Shown: positions 24,761 through 35,122 of the stretch, in pieces
Layout: each line of letters begins with the position of its first letter
Numbering within the stretch: the first letter of the stretch is position 1
Assembly: GCF_031202265.1 (NCBI RefSeq)
Contig: NZ_CP100604.1
Span: 8,972,501-9,036,500 of the forward strand
DNA from: Bradyrhizobium sp. Ash2021
GTDB lineage: Bacteria > Pseudomonadota > Alphaproteobacteria > Rhizobiales > Xanthobacteraceae
Direction: 5' to 3'
Length of the DNA: 64,000 nucleotides
Translations under genes and position numbers: made by a program
Notes under the pieces: model-generated
Told to the model about the DNA's origin: nothing
What the model saw: only the letters and a program-made list of their open reading frames with translations
The model's database searches: none

Positions 24761-26239
24761 TCAAACCGCCGGCAGGCTGACCGGCACGCTCTGGGCGTGG
24801 TGGAACAGATTGTCGGGGTCGTATTCCTGCTTCACGGCGACGAGGCGGCCGAGATTGGGGCCCCAATAGGCGGTCGTATAGTCGGGCAGGTCGAGATCGC
24901 AATAGTTGACATAGGACGCGCCCGGCAGATGGGGCCGCATCGCGGCGTAGACCTTTGCGACTTGCGCAACATGCACGGGCGTATCGGCCGCGCGGGTCCA
25001 GCTCGAGTAATACTGGATGCAATATTGCGTGCCGGCCCGGCGCGGAAACGCGGTGGCGTCGGCCGCGACATCCGCAATCTTGCCGCCATAGGAATCGCAC
25101 AACAGGACCACGCCGCCGACAGGAATGGGTGCTACGGCCGCCATCATGTCGCTGATGCCGGCCGTGTCGAGCGGGGTCAGGACGTAATCGGACTTGGCTT
25201 TCATGTAGACCGACTCATAGTCGAGCGGCCCGGCGAAATGCAGCACCGCATTGAGGAAGCTCAGCGACTGCACCGACAACGGTCTTGACGCCGTCGCCAG
25301 TGTCGTGAGCGTCTGCAGCTGATGGCGCAGCTCGGTCTCGGTGCCGACCGACTGGCCGATGCAACGCATGGTGATCAAGCCATTTCCTGCGGGGCCCACC
25401 TTCATGATCGACGTGATCGTGCTCGGCGCGTTCGGCGCCCAGGCCTGCCAGGCCGCGAACATCCACGCGGCATGGGCTTGCGACAGGGTCCAGGAGACGC
25501 CGAACACCAGCGCCGTCTGCAGCGGAAAGGCCCGGATCACAAATTGCGTGGCCACACCAAAACTGCCGCCGCCGCCCCCGCGGCAGGCCCAGTAGAGATC
25601 GGGCTCGGACGCGGCGCTCGCCTGCAAGGTCCGGGCCTGGCTGTCGATGACGGTGACTTGCTGAAGGCTGTCGCAGGTCAGGCCGTGCGACCGCGCCAGC
25701 AACCCATGGCCGCCGCCCGTCAGGTGACCGGAGATGCCGACGGTCGGACAACTTCCGGCCTGCAGCGCCAGCCCCTGCGCGGCCAGCGCCTGATAGAGGT
25801 GATACAGCGAAACGCCCGAGCCCGCGGTAACGAGACCCACGGTCTTGTCGACCGAAATCGTGCTCAGGCCGCGGACATCGATCACGACATCGACCGATTG
25901 CGAAAAGCCTTCGTAGGAATGGCCGCCGCAGCGGACCGCAAATTTCAGATTGTTGATACGGACCCAGTCGACCATGACGGCGACGGCGTGTTCGGTCTTG
26001 CACACCGCGCGGAGCGACGGGCTGAGCTGCGTGCGCCTGTTGGCGGCCGGCAGATAGTCGGCATAGTGCGCATCCGACGGCTTCAGGAACAGCACGTCGG
26101 TTGCGGGAAGGTTCGGCAGCGGCGGCAGCGGCGCGCTGGCGGCAGCGGGCGGTGGCGGAGCGACTGCGGCCGGCTCGACGCCGACGGATGACGGCATTTC
26201 GGAGGCATCGAATTCATCGACGCGAAGCGGGTGTTCCAT
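24761..26239 (-). CDS. Berberine-bridge-type FAD oxidase (BBE domain)
   Basis: A 492-residue FAD_binding_4 plus BBE oxidase. The histidine of RCGGHSYEG (His107) and the cysteine of AGSCPTVGISGH (Cys164) are placed as the two FAD attachment residues of bicovalent BBE enzymes. The BBE domain near the C terminus reads YVNYCDLDLPDYTTAYWG and QEYDPDNLFHHAQS. Such enzymes oxidise alcohols, sugars or amines with O2, giving H2O2. Residues 21-45 form an Ala/Pro-rich stretch before the fold. It is the last gene of the DAO-like - ThDP - BBE operon, 50 bases after the ThDP gene. Confidence 0.88.
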   Translation of the reverse strand: MEHPLRVDEFDASEMPSSVGVEPAAVAPPPPAAASAPLPPLPNLPATDVLFLKPSDAHYADYLPAANRRTQLSPSLRAVCKTEHAVAVMVDWVRINNLKFAVRCGGHSYEGFSQSVDVVIDVRGLSTISVDKTVGLVTAGSGVSLYHLYQALAAQGLALQAGSCPTVGISGHLTGGGHGLLARSHGLTCDSLQQVTVIDSQARTLQASAASEPDLYWACRGGGGGSFGVATQFVIRAFPLQTALVFGVSWTLSQAHAAWMFAAWQAWAPNAPSTITSIMKVGPAGNGLITMRCIGQSVGTETELRHQLQTLTTLATASRPLSVQSLSFLNAVLHFAGPLDYESVYMKAKSDYVLTPLDTAGISDMMAAVAPIPVGGVVLLCDSYGGKIADVAADATAFPRRAGTQYCIQYYSSWTRAADTPVHVAQVAKVYAAMRPHLPGASYVNYCDLDLPDYTTAYWGPNLGRLVAVKQEYDPDNLFHHAQSVPVSLPAV

Positions 26240-26288
26240 GGCATTCCCTCCTGCGATCTGATCGACGTTGAAACGGCAATCAGCAATA

Positions 26289-27911
26289 TTACGGCAGCTC
26301 CGCCGGCAGACCGTGCGGATCGACCGCGGCTGCGATCAGCGCCGGTCCGTTGAAGGCCTTTGCCGCGGCCAGCGCGGCATCGAGCGCGGCGGCGGTATCG
26401 ACGGCTTGCGCGAACGGCACGCCGAGCGCGCCCGCGAATTTGACGAAATCCCATTGATTGAGGACGGCGTAGGAACGCGGCTGGTTCGCCGCATTGTTGA
26501 AGAACGATGGATCGACCAGAAACTGTTCGTAACCATAGATGCCGTTGGCTATCACGACGATGACGGGGTCGCAGCCATGCCGCACCATGGTCGACAGGGT
26601 TTGCGCTGTCATGTGGAAGCCGCCGTCACCGCAGATCGCCAGCGGGCGGCGATTGGAGCCGAGCGATGCGCCGACGGCGGCGGCGACCGAGTACCCGATC
26701 GAGGCCCACACCGCGCTGCACAGAAAACCATCGCGGCCCATCACCGGGAGGTTGGCCGCCGAATAGACGCCAAGGAACGTATCGGGGATGACGATCCAGG
26801 AATCATCCAGCGTGGCGGCAATGCGCTCGAACACCTGGCTGTAGGTCAGCGCACCCGCGGCCGGCCCCGGAGGCACGGGCAATGCCCCGATCGGCGCCGG
26901 CGCGGGCGGCTTTTTCGCGGCCTCCGTAACAAGCGCGGCAACCAGCGTAGCAAGCTCCGCATTCTGCTTGGCGCCGGCCTTGATCCTCACCTTGCCGTCA
27001 TAAACCTGGACCATACGGCCAAACGAGTTTTGTACCAAATTGGCAAAGGTGTTGGGAAAGACGCATCCCAGCGTCAGCAGCAGATCGGATTGCTCGACCG
27101 CGTTCTTCACATCGGCATGCGAATGCGGCGGGTCATAGACGCCGACCCATCCGTCGCCCTGCTCCGCGAGCGTGGCTTTGGACTGCAGGGCGGTCGCCCA
27201 TCGCACGCCCAGTTTGGCGATCAGGCCGGCCACCGCATCGGCAAAGCCGTAGCGCTGAATTTCAGTCCCGACCAGGATCAGCGGCGATTGCGCGGCGCGG
27301 ATCAGCGCGACAATGGTGGTGGCAAGCGCGTGTTCGGTGCCGGCAGGTCGCGTGGTGACGGACAGCGGTCCGCCCGGCATCGGACAGGCCGCATCCCAGA
27401 TGCTCATGTCGATCTCGATATAGACCGGCCGCTTGCTCCTGATCGCGGTCGAGATCGCGTCGTCGACGATGGCGGGCACCTCGCTGGCCTTGCCCGCGCG
27501 CGCAGCCTTTGCGGTGACCAGTTTGTAGGCGGCAAGATCGGTCGCATCCTGACCGAGCGAGTGGGAGAACACGATGTCGTACTGGTGCAGATTGGCGATA
27601 TTCATCGCCGTCGGCCCGCCATTGATCACGACGACGGGGCTGCGTTCGACATAGGCGCCGGCGATCGCATTGATCATGCTCAGCGTGCCGACACCGTAGG
27701 CAACCGACACCGCGCCAAGCCCCTTGGTGCGCGCATAGCCGTCGGCGGCGTAGCCGGCTTCGAGATCGCTCGCCGCGACGACGGATTTGATGCCGTGGTT
27801 GGGCGCGGCATCGAATAACGGCGCGCAATAGGCGGCCGGCACGCCGAACAACCGGTCGACGTGTTGTTCGCTGAGCCGTTTCAAAATGTAATCGGCAACG
27901 GTGAAAGCCAC
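26289..27911 (-). CDS. ThDP-dependent enzyme, decarboxylase-like with altered catalytic residues
   Basis: A 540-residue protein of the pyruvate/indolepyruvate decarboxylase fold (GTG start after a GGGGGCAGAGGC sequence). The ThDP/Mg motif is GDG at 428-430 with its asparagine at 456. The N-terminal catalytic glutamate found as NEL in decarboxylases is aspartate here (SDLEAGYAADGY, Asp49). The His-His pair is Ser116-His117 (FSHSLG). These changes suggest carboligation or a modified decarboxylation rather than plain 2-oxo acid decarboxylase activity. It lies between the permuted DAO-like gene and the BBE oxidase. A paralogue at 35123 keeps the standard residues. Confidence 0.82.
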   Translation of the reverse strand: MAFTVADYILKRLSEQHVDRLFGVPAAYCAPLFDAAPNHGIKSVVAASDLEAGYAADGYARTKGLGAVSVAYGVGTLSMINAIAGAYVERSPVVVINGGPTAMNIANLHQYDIVFSHSLGQDATDLAAYKLVTAKAARAGKASEVPAIVDDAISTAIRSKRPVYIEIDMSIWDAACPMPGGPLSVTTRPAGTEHALATTIVALIRAAQSPLILVGTEIQRYGFADAVAGLIAKLGVRWATALQSKATLAEQGDGWVGVYDPPHSHADVKNAVEQSDLLLTLGCVFPNTFANLVQNSFGRMVQVYDGKVRIKAGAKQNAELATLVAALVTEAAKKPPAPAPIGALPVPPGPAAGALTYSQVFERIAATLDDSWIVIPDTFLGVYSAANLPVMGRDGFLCSAVWASIGYSVAAAVGASLGSNRRPLAICGDGGFHMTAQTLSTMVRHGCDPVIVVIANGIYGYEQFLVDPSFFNNAANQPRSYAVLNQWDFVKFAGALGVPFAQAVDTAAALDAALAAAKAFNGPALIAAAVDPHGLPAELP

Positions 27912-27955
27912 GCCTCTGCCCCCGACAATCGATGAAAATCATCCGTCTTGAAATC

Positions 27956-29050
27956 TCAGGCCACCGGGATGGCCGGATTGACGATCGGGGCATGGTCCGG
28001 ATGGTGAATATGGATATCGGGCAGCGGCTTGACCGACGCCTTGCCGAATTGCGATGCGATGTGATCGACGAGACCCTGGCACACCGTGGGATCAGGCGTC
28101 TCATTGTTGACGCCGACCTCGAAAGTCCCGCCGATCACGAGGTGATCCGCGCGGGGAAACATGTATCCGTTCTGGCCATAGAGATATTGCAACGCGGGCT
28201 GCGGCCGCAGCAACGCCAATTGTCCCTTGATCGGCTGCATTTTCGTGTCGCTGAACAGCGTCATCGAGCCGAGGCCGGTGCAATTGATCAGGATGTTCTC
28301 CGTCACCGACGCCAGGATGTCGGACTTGCCGGTAAATTTCCTGTTCACGAAAACGGCACCGCGCGCCCTTAAGTCCGCCTCTAACCTGGCGAGAAAGATG
28401 GGCGGCTCGATCAGCAGGGTCTGGTAGACGAAGCCGGGCTGGGTATGGCCCTCGAACGGCAGTCGCGCCAGCGACTTCCGTGGCGGAATGAGGCCCGGCG
28501 CCAGCTGGATCACGATATCCAGATTGTGCGACGGCGTGGCCGTGTAATTGGGCCGTTCGGAGACGCCAAACCCCTGACCGATGCTCGCCTTGAAGGTCGT
28601 ATAGGCAGTCTTGATGATATCGGTCAGCTCGCGCTGCTTGCCGGTATATTCTACGACCGACACGGCCCACTGGCCGCCCGCTTTCGAGGATGTGGTCTCG
28701 AGCGGCTTGCGATCCGAATAGATCGTGACCGCCAATCCCAGATCGAGCATGCGGGTGGCCGCGGTCAGGCCCATCACGCCTGCGCCCAGCACCGCCACTT
28801 TGGTATCCTGCGTGCCGACCAGGAAGTCCTTGACGATGTCGTGCACCTTGCCCGCGCAGCCCCAGCTCAAGGTGATGCCGGCGCCGCCATGCCCGTAATT
28901 ATGGACGATGAACTTGCTCCCGATGGTCTCGGCTTCCAGCCGATAGGAGCCGTTGCGGTAGGGCCTCACACCAGCGATGCATGCGCCGGGCAAAGTGGGG
29001 TCGTAGGTAAAATCGGGCGTCGGCAAATTGGGCGTGGTTGCCATATCCAT
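27956..29050 (-). CDS. D-amino-acid-oxidase-like flavoprotein, apparently circularly permuted
   Basis: The 364-residue protein has all the main DAAO landmarks in a shifted order. Segments that end normal DAAO come first: RPYRNGSYRLE (Arg32 aligns with the carboxylate-binding Arg) and HNYGHGGAGITLSWGCAG at 50-67. The FAD loop LGAGVMGL follows at 88-95, then TTSSKAGGQW, INCTG (255-259), the substrate tyrosine region YGQNGYMFP (Tyr296) and IGGTFEVG. Total length matches unpermuted DAAO. It probably oxidises an amine or D-amino acid with O2. GCAGGGGA precedes the ATG. It is the first gene of the three-gene operon and is divergent from the Baeyer-Villiger enzyme. Confidence 0.78.
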   Translation of the reverse strand: MDMATTPNLPTPDFTYDPTLPGACIAGVRPYRNGSYRLEAETIGSKFIVHNYGHGGAGITLSWGCAGKVHDIVKDFLVGTQDTKVAVLGAGVMGLTAATRMLDLGLAVTIYSDRKPLETTSSKAGGQWAVSVVEYTGKQRELTDIIKTAYTTFKASIGQGFGVSERPNYTATPSHNLDIVIQLAPGLIPPRKSLARLPFEGHTQPGFVYQTLLIEPPIFLARLEADLRARGAVFVNRKFTGKSDILASVTENILINCTGLGSMTLFSDTKMQPIKGQLALLRPQPALQYLYGQNGYMFPRADHLVIGGTFEVGVNNETPDPTVCQGLVDHIASQFGKASVKPLPDIHIHHPDHAPIVNPAIPVA

Positions 29051-29380
29051 TCCCCTGCAAAAATTCGAAGCGTGCGAAAGCGCAAAATGACTCTTAACTT
29101 AAAGTTGCCAAGAAAATAAATTGACGCTCATGCTTGTACGCCAATTTTCGCGACAAGAAAAGCGTTACGCGCGGCAACCGGCGCCTTGCGACAACAGAGT
29201 GCAGGGATCGGGGCGTGCGGCTTGCGGTTCGGCCGACCGCCGCCACCATGGAACCATCGCCGGCCCGCCGGCATCGTGACGCGATTGACCGCCGGCGCGC
29301 TTTGGGCTGATGTAACGCGCCTGATTGCCGCGACCACCGCGTCAGCGCACCAAAAAACAATCTCTGGCAGGAAATTTTCC
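29051..29380. other. Divergent intergenic region between flavoprotein operons
   Basis: About 330 bases without a supported gene separate the DAO-like operon from the Baeyer-Villiger gene. It is more AT-rich near 29085-29130 and includes AACTTAAAGTT (29096-29106), a small perfect inverted repeat 46 bases upstream of the DAO-like start. This is a possible operator or promoter zone; no promoter boxes are convincing. Confidence 0.35.
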
Positions 29381-31129
<1,749 letters not shown>

Positions 31130-31149
31130 AGAGACCGGTGGCGAGGACG

Positions 31150-32340
31150 TCAATCGAACTGCGGTGACGCCTCGACAAAACCTTCTCCGCACTCCTCCGG
31201 CGCGAACCGCGTCAACCACAGCACGCCGAAAGCCGAAGCGACCAGGGCGAGTGCAACGAAGCCCATGATATCGGATTTTCCCCGGGTAAACAGCACGCTG
31301 CCTATTCCGGAGCCGATAGCCTGGCCGAGATACAGCGCCGTGTTGTTGATGGCGACCGACGCGGTCGAGAGCCTGGGCGCCGTCGCAATCAGCCTTACTT
31401 GCTGCATCGCGCTCGCCGCGGCAAAGCCGAGACCCCAGATCGCGGCGCCTGCGGCCATCAGGGGATAGAGACCGGTACCGGCGGCCCATAATGCGGCGCC
31501 GGCAACGATGCAGACCATGAAAACGGCTGACGTCTTGAACGCGCCCCATCCCTTGACGAGCTGAGCGGCGGCGACATTGCCAACGAGCGTCATCCCGCCG
31601 AACAACATGAACACGATCGCGATCCCGTGCGGTGTCGCACCGGTGAATTGCGTCAACAACGGTCCGACGAATGCGATGACGACGAGTTGCCCGGCGGCCA
31701 GCAGGCAGGTGATCAACAACAGCAGCAACAATTGCCGGCTGCGGCAGACCGCCCGCCAGGTCGCAAAAATCACCGGGGCGCCCTTGAGCCCGCTCGGCAC
31801 GGCGAGCAGAAGGGCAAGAAAGCCCGCTGCCGCGAGCGCGCCGATCAGGCCGTAGGTCTCTCGCCAGCCGATCAGCGGCGCCGTCACCGAAATCAACGGC
31901 AATCCGACGGCGATCGCAAGCGCCCAGCCAAGCAGGACCGACGCGATCAGCGAGGCGCGCTGGTCTTCCGAGCCCAACAGCGCCGCGGTACCGGCTGCGA
32001 GCGGCGTAAAGGCGCCGGCGAAAGCGAGCATTGCCAGGCGAATCCCCAACAGGCTTGCGTAACCGGGCGCGAACGCGGAAGCGAAATGGCCGAGCGCAAG
32101 CCACAGCAATATCGCACTCAACAGCAGGCGCCGGTCGAAGCGGCTGGTGAGCCAGGCCACAAAGGGTGGCGACAGACAAACGACGACGGCGCCAAGGCTG
32201 ATCAACAGCCCCACGGTCCCGACCGGGACGCCGAGACCGGACGCCAGATCCGCCAACATTCCCGTCGGCAGAAGGATGCTGAGACCGACAATAAAATTGC
32301 CTAGCGCCAAAGCGCCAACGGTGAATTGCCTGCTGAACAC
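31150..32340 (-). CDS. MFS transporter, drug:H+ antiporter type
   Basis: A 12-helix major facilitator protein of about 396 residues, opening FSRQFTVGALALGNFIVGLSILLPTG. The loop motif PPFVAWLTSRFDRRLLL resembles the MFS motif A. The start is uncertain: GTG at 32340 gives the family-like N terminus, while TTG at 32370 adds ten residues; neither has a strong ribosome site. It converges on the Baeyer-Villiger gene. It may export a product of the surrounding oxidative enzymes. Confidence 0.85.
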   Translation of the reverse strand: MFSRQFTVGALALGNFIVGLSILLPTGMLADLASGLGVPVGTVGLLISLGAVVVCLSPPFVAWLTSRFDRRLLLSAILLWLALGHFASAFAPGYASLLGIRLAMLAFAGAFTPLAAGTAALLGSEDQRASLIASVLLGWALAIAVGLPLISVTAPLIGWRETYGLIGALAAAGFLALLLAVPSGLKGAPVIFATWRAVCRSRQLLLLLLITCLLAAGQLVVIAFVGPLLTQFTGATPHGIAIVFMLFGGMTLVGNVAAAQLVKGWGAFKTSAVFMVCIVAGAALWAAGTGLYPLMAAGAAIWGLGFAAASAMQQVRLIATAPRLSTASVAINNTALYLGQAIGSGIGSVLFTRGKSDIMGFVALALVASAFGVLWLTRFAPEECGEGFVEASPQFD

Positions 32341-32590
32341 TCGTATCGTCCCAACCAAACGGACCTGCAACGGTACGAGTTCCGCCGACGAATTTCGGCG
32401 AATAACAGCACTTGCTGTTCGCCGTCACCGGCAACTAAAAGAGGTCACTCTTCAACAACGCTCGCTAAGATAGCAGACCTGCCTTCGCCGTCAACTCTGG
32501 ACAAGTAACAAGACAAGTCAATCGCCTTGCGTCGAAGATTCGATGCTGGAGGCGGCGTACGGGGATCTCGATTTTATCGGCGGTCGACGA

Positions 32591-32860
32591 TTATCTGCTG
32601 GCAACCAGCTGCAATCGAGGCTTCAGCGCGTCCTGGAGTTCGACCTTGAGCCGTTGGACGCGGGGATCGTCCGAACTCGCCGCGCAAACGCAATATTGAT
32701 TGACCGATCGCGCGAGCGCGCGCCGCTCCTCGCCGCTTTTCGTCAGCTGCGGACTGGACAGTCGCAGCGTCAGCTGCGGACTGGACAGTCGCAAAACGAT
32801 CCCTCCGAGCTGCACCAGCAACTCATCGAGCGCCCGATCCATCGCGGCCAGCTCACGCAT
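32591..32860 (-). CDS. Small hypothetical protein with an internal 27-bp duplication
   Basis: An 89-residue product from the ATG at 32860, with GGGAG 8-12 bases upstream; a longer frame to 32923 exists. It reads MRELAAMDRALDELLVQLGG and contains LRLSSPQLT twice in a row. The remainder (EERRALARSVNQYCVC) is helical and charged. I do not recognise it. It lies between the MFS transporter and the flavin amine oxidase on the same strand. Confidence 0.45.
   Translation of the reverse strand: MRELAAMDRALDELLVQLGGIVLRLSSPQLTLRLSSPQLTKSGEERRALARSVNQYCVCAASSDDPRVQRLKVELQDALKPRLQLVASR
32741..32793. repeat. In-frame 27-bp tandem duplication
   Basis: CGTCAGCTGCGGACTGGACA plus seven bases is repeated immediately (period 27, second copy 26 of 27 bases kept). 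It adds nine residues to the small protein encoded on the minus strand without breaking its frame, and looks recent. Confidence 0.85.
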
Positions 32861-33101
32861 CGCACCGCTCCCTGGATGAGGAGTAATGGATGGCCGAGCC
32901 GGCTGTTCCCTGCGCTCGGACACCAGGGATAACCAACCAAATGGGGTATCAGCGTATCAAGCGCGCACTCCGTTTTTCTTGAGAGAATCAGTCGTAATTT
33001 AAGAAACGGCAATTTCGGAAAATTCAGCCGGGTTCTCGCCTTTCGGGTTTCACGGCTGCCCTGCCCCGCGCCTGCGTGGCGTAATAGACTTGCGCCACTT
33101 C

Positions 33102-35102
33102 TCAACGCGTCGGGCAGATGAACGGATAATTCTTGTTGTCGATAATTGGGACGATTCCGAAAAAATCGTTCAGCACCGACTCGGCCGTGCAGAACGCGCC
33201 TTCCACCCAGGCCTGATCGTTCGAATAGGCTTCACCGACGATGAAGATGTCGGCGTCGGCACCGTCGATCAATTGCGAGGGTTTGCGGATCTTCTGCTGC
33301 ACATCGCAAATATTGTAGTGCGCGGCATAGGCGTGGTAGCCGGCGCCGAAGGGCGGCAATGACCAGTCCATGTAACGCGTTTCCAGCGGTTCCGGCACGA
33401 AGCTGAAATCCGCTTGCGGCCCGAAATGAATGGCCGCCAGTTGCTGGCGCAGCATTTTCACCATGACGGGCGGCGCCTTGCGCGGGCCTTCCAGCGGCTG
33501 GGTATCCTCCGAAACCGGGATTTTCCGGTTGGTGTCCGGCCCGAGCTCCAGCTCTTTCCAGAAATCGGTGTACATCTCGTCGTCGTAACTGGCGAGCAGG
33601 CCATAGACCGGCGCCACGGCTTGATCGCGCGCGTTGTTGCCGAAATAGACCACCTGGCGAATCGGCGTATCGGTCACGCTCGGCCCGATGGTGTTGCGAA
33701 CGGCCGCCGCGAGCAATTGCTCTTCCTGCTTCACGGAGAGGCGCTCCTGGATGGCGTGTTCGACGGCCTGGATGAAGCTGGGCACTGAAGCGTACGGCGT
33801 TTCGAGAATTGCGTTATCCTTGTTCTTCATCGCAGCGATATAGTTGGCGGGAAAGCCTGCCTTGGCCAGTTGATCAAGCACGGCCAGCGTGACTTCGTAG
33901 CTCTCGATCGGCGCCGGATATTGCAGCGCCGAATTCGTCGTATCGGTCCACCATTGGTGATCGAAGAACATGCCCACCTTGTACGAAGGCTGCATGATCG
34001 CCGACTCCAGATAGAGCTGTACTTTCTGGTGATTGAGAACGTCGAGTCCGTCATGGTCCTCGTAGCGGGTGGCCTGCGCCACCAGATCGATGGCGTAGCG
34101 CGGCATCGCCAGCCACGCCGCGTCCGTGGTTTTGGTGGCCGATTTCTTGTTCGGGCTCTTGCGGGTGGCGATGGAATAACGGGTCGCATTGCCGATTTTC
34201 AGGATCGAATGCAGCCTCGTATCGGGGTGGTATTCGAAACTGATACCCTTTTCCTTTGCCAGTTTCACGATCGCATCGAACAACGCGGTGAAGATACCGG
34301 AATAGCCCGTCGTGAGCGTCTTGTATTCGGTGCCGGGGGTAAATTCGTTGTTGGACTGCAGCGCAACGGCGGAATTCCAGTTGATGACGTTAGAGGTGTA
34401 ACCGTTGCCGTCGGCCGTATAGCCGTAGCCTTCCGAGCCCAACTGGTCGAACATCAGATTCCAGTAGCCGATGTCCTTGAATAGTTCGCCGCGCTGGAAC
34501 ACCGACGATTCCGGCAAGTCCACGGCGATGCGGCCGTTCTGATAGAACTCACACCACGCAGCCCGGGTCTGCGGCAGCGTCTTCTGGGTCCCGGCCAGAC
34601 TCTCCACCGTGTTGAAGCCGTTGTCGGGCGAATCGTCGGCGCCGTAATGATCGACGTAATACGGCGCGGGGTTGGCCGAGGTGATGGCGTTGAGATACAT
34701 GTTCTTGGTGCGCAGGTAGAACAGCGGGTTGGTCGATTCGTTGAAGGGCACCGAATATTTGTCGAGGCCCATCTGCTTGATCACGGTCGTGACCACCCGG
34801 TGTCCGCCCGCCTCACCGTCGTTGTTCCCGTTCCAGTCCGAATAGCGCATTCCGCCCAATTCGAGATAGGCGTTCTTCTCGTCGTCGCGGTAATGCCAGG
34901 TGCAGACGCGCGCGCCGGCGGCGCGGCCTCCCGGATATTCCTTCGAGAAATCATACTTGCCCCAGTCGTAGAGCTCGAGCACGTCGCCCTTGCCGAGTTG
35001 TTTCGCCTTGCCCTTCTCGCCGGCTGCCGTGCCATCCAGCAATCGCCACGCGGTATACAGCCCGGACGCGCCGGCGCCGAAGATCGAATAGGTTTTCGCC
35101 AT
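33102..35102 (-). CDS. Flavin-dependent amine / L-amino-acid oxidase-like protein
   Basis: A 666-residue FAD protein of the amine oxidase fold (PF01593-like). MAKTYSIFGAGASGLYTAW has the FAD motif at 9-14, LELGGMRYS (about 86) is the arginine-containing motif of L-amino-acid oxidases, and near the C terminus GEAYSNDQAWVEGA matches the second FAD-contacting motif. No signal peptide is seen. The ATG at 35102 follows GGAG and lies 20 bases after the ThDP decarboxylase, so both are in one operon. Oxidation of an amino acid to a 2-oxo acid, which the ThDP enzyme could use, is a reasonable inference. Confidence 0.82.
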   Translation of the reverse strand: MAKTYSIFGAGASGLYTAWRLLDGTAAGEKGKAKQLGKGDVLELYDWGKYDFSKEYPGGRAAGARVCTWHYRDDEKNAYLELGGMRYSDWNGNNDGEAGGHRVVTTVIKQMGLDKYSVPFNESTNPLFYLRTKNMYLNAITSANPAPYYVDHYGADDSPDNGFNTVESLAGTQKTLPQTRAAWCEFYQNGRIAVDLPESSVFQRGELFKDIGYWNLMFDQLGSEGYGYTADGNGYTSNVINWNSAVALQSNNEFTPGTEYKTLTTGYSGIFTALFDAIVKLAKEKGISFEYHPDTRLHSILKIGNATRYSIATRKSPNKKSATKTTDAAWLAMPRYAIDLVAQATRYEDHDGLDVLNHQKVQLYLESAIMQPSYKVGMFFDHQWWTDTTNSALQYPAPIESYEVTLAVLDQLAKAGFPANYIAAMKNKDNAILETPYASVPSFIQAVEHAIQERLSVKQEEQLLAAAVRNTIGPSVTDTPIRQVVYFGNNARDQAVAPVYGLLASYDDEMYTDFWKELELGPDTNRKIPVSEDTQPLEGPRKAPPVMVKMLRQQLAAIHFGPQADFSFVPEPLETRYMDWSLPPFGAGYHAYAAHYNICDVQQKIRKPSQLIDGADADIFIVGEAYSNDQAWVEGAFCTAESVLNDFFGIVPIIDNKNYPFICPTR

Positions 35103-35122
35103 GATTTCTACTCCGCTCCGAT

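Noticed and set aside
29186..29380. 65-residue extension of the Baeyer-Villiger enzyme
   Set aside because: No similarity, Arg/Pro-rich, and the ATG at 29381 has a good ribosome site.
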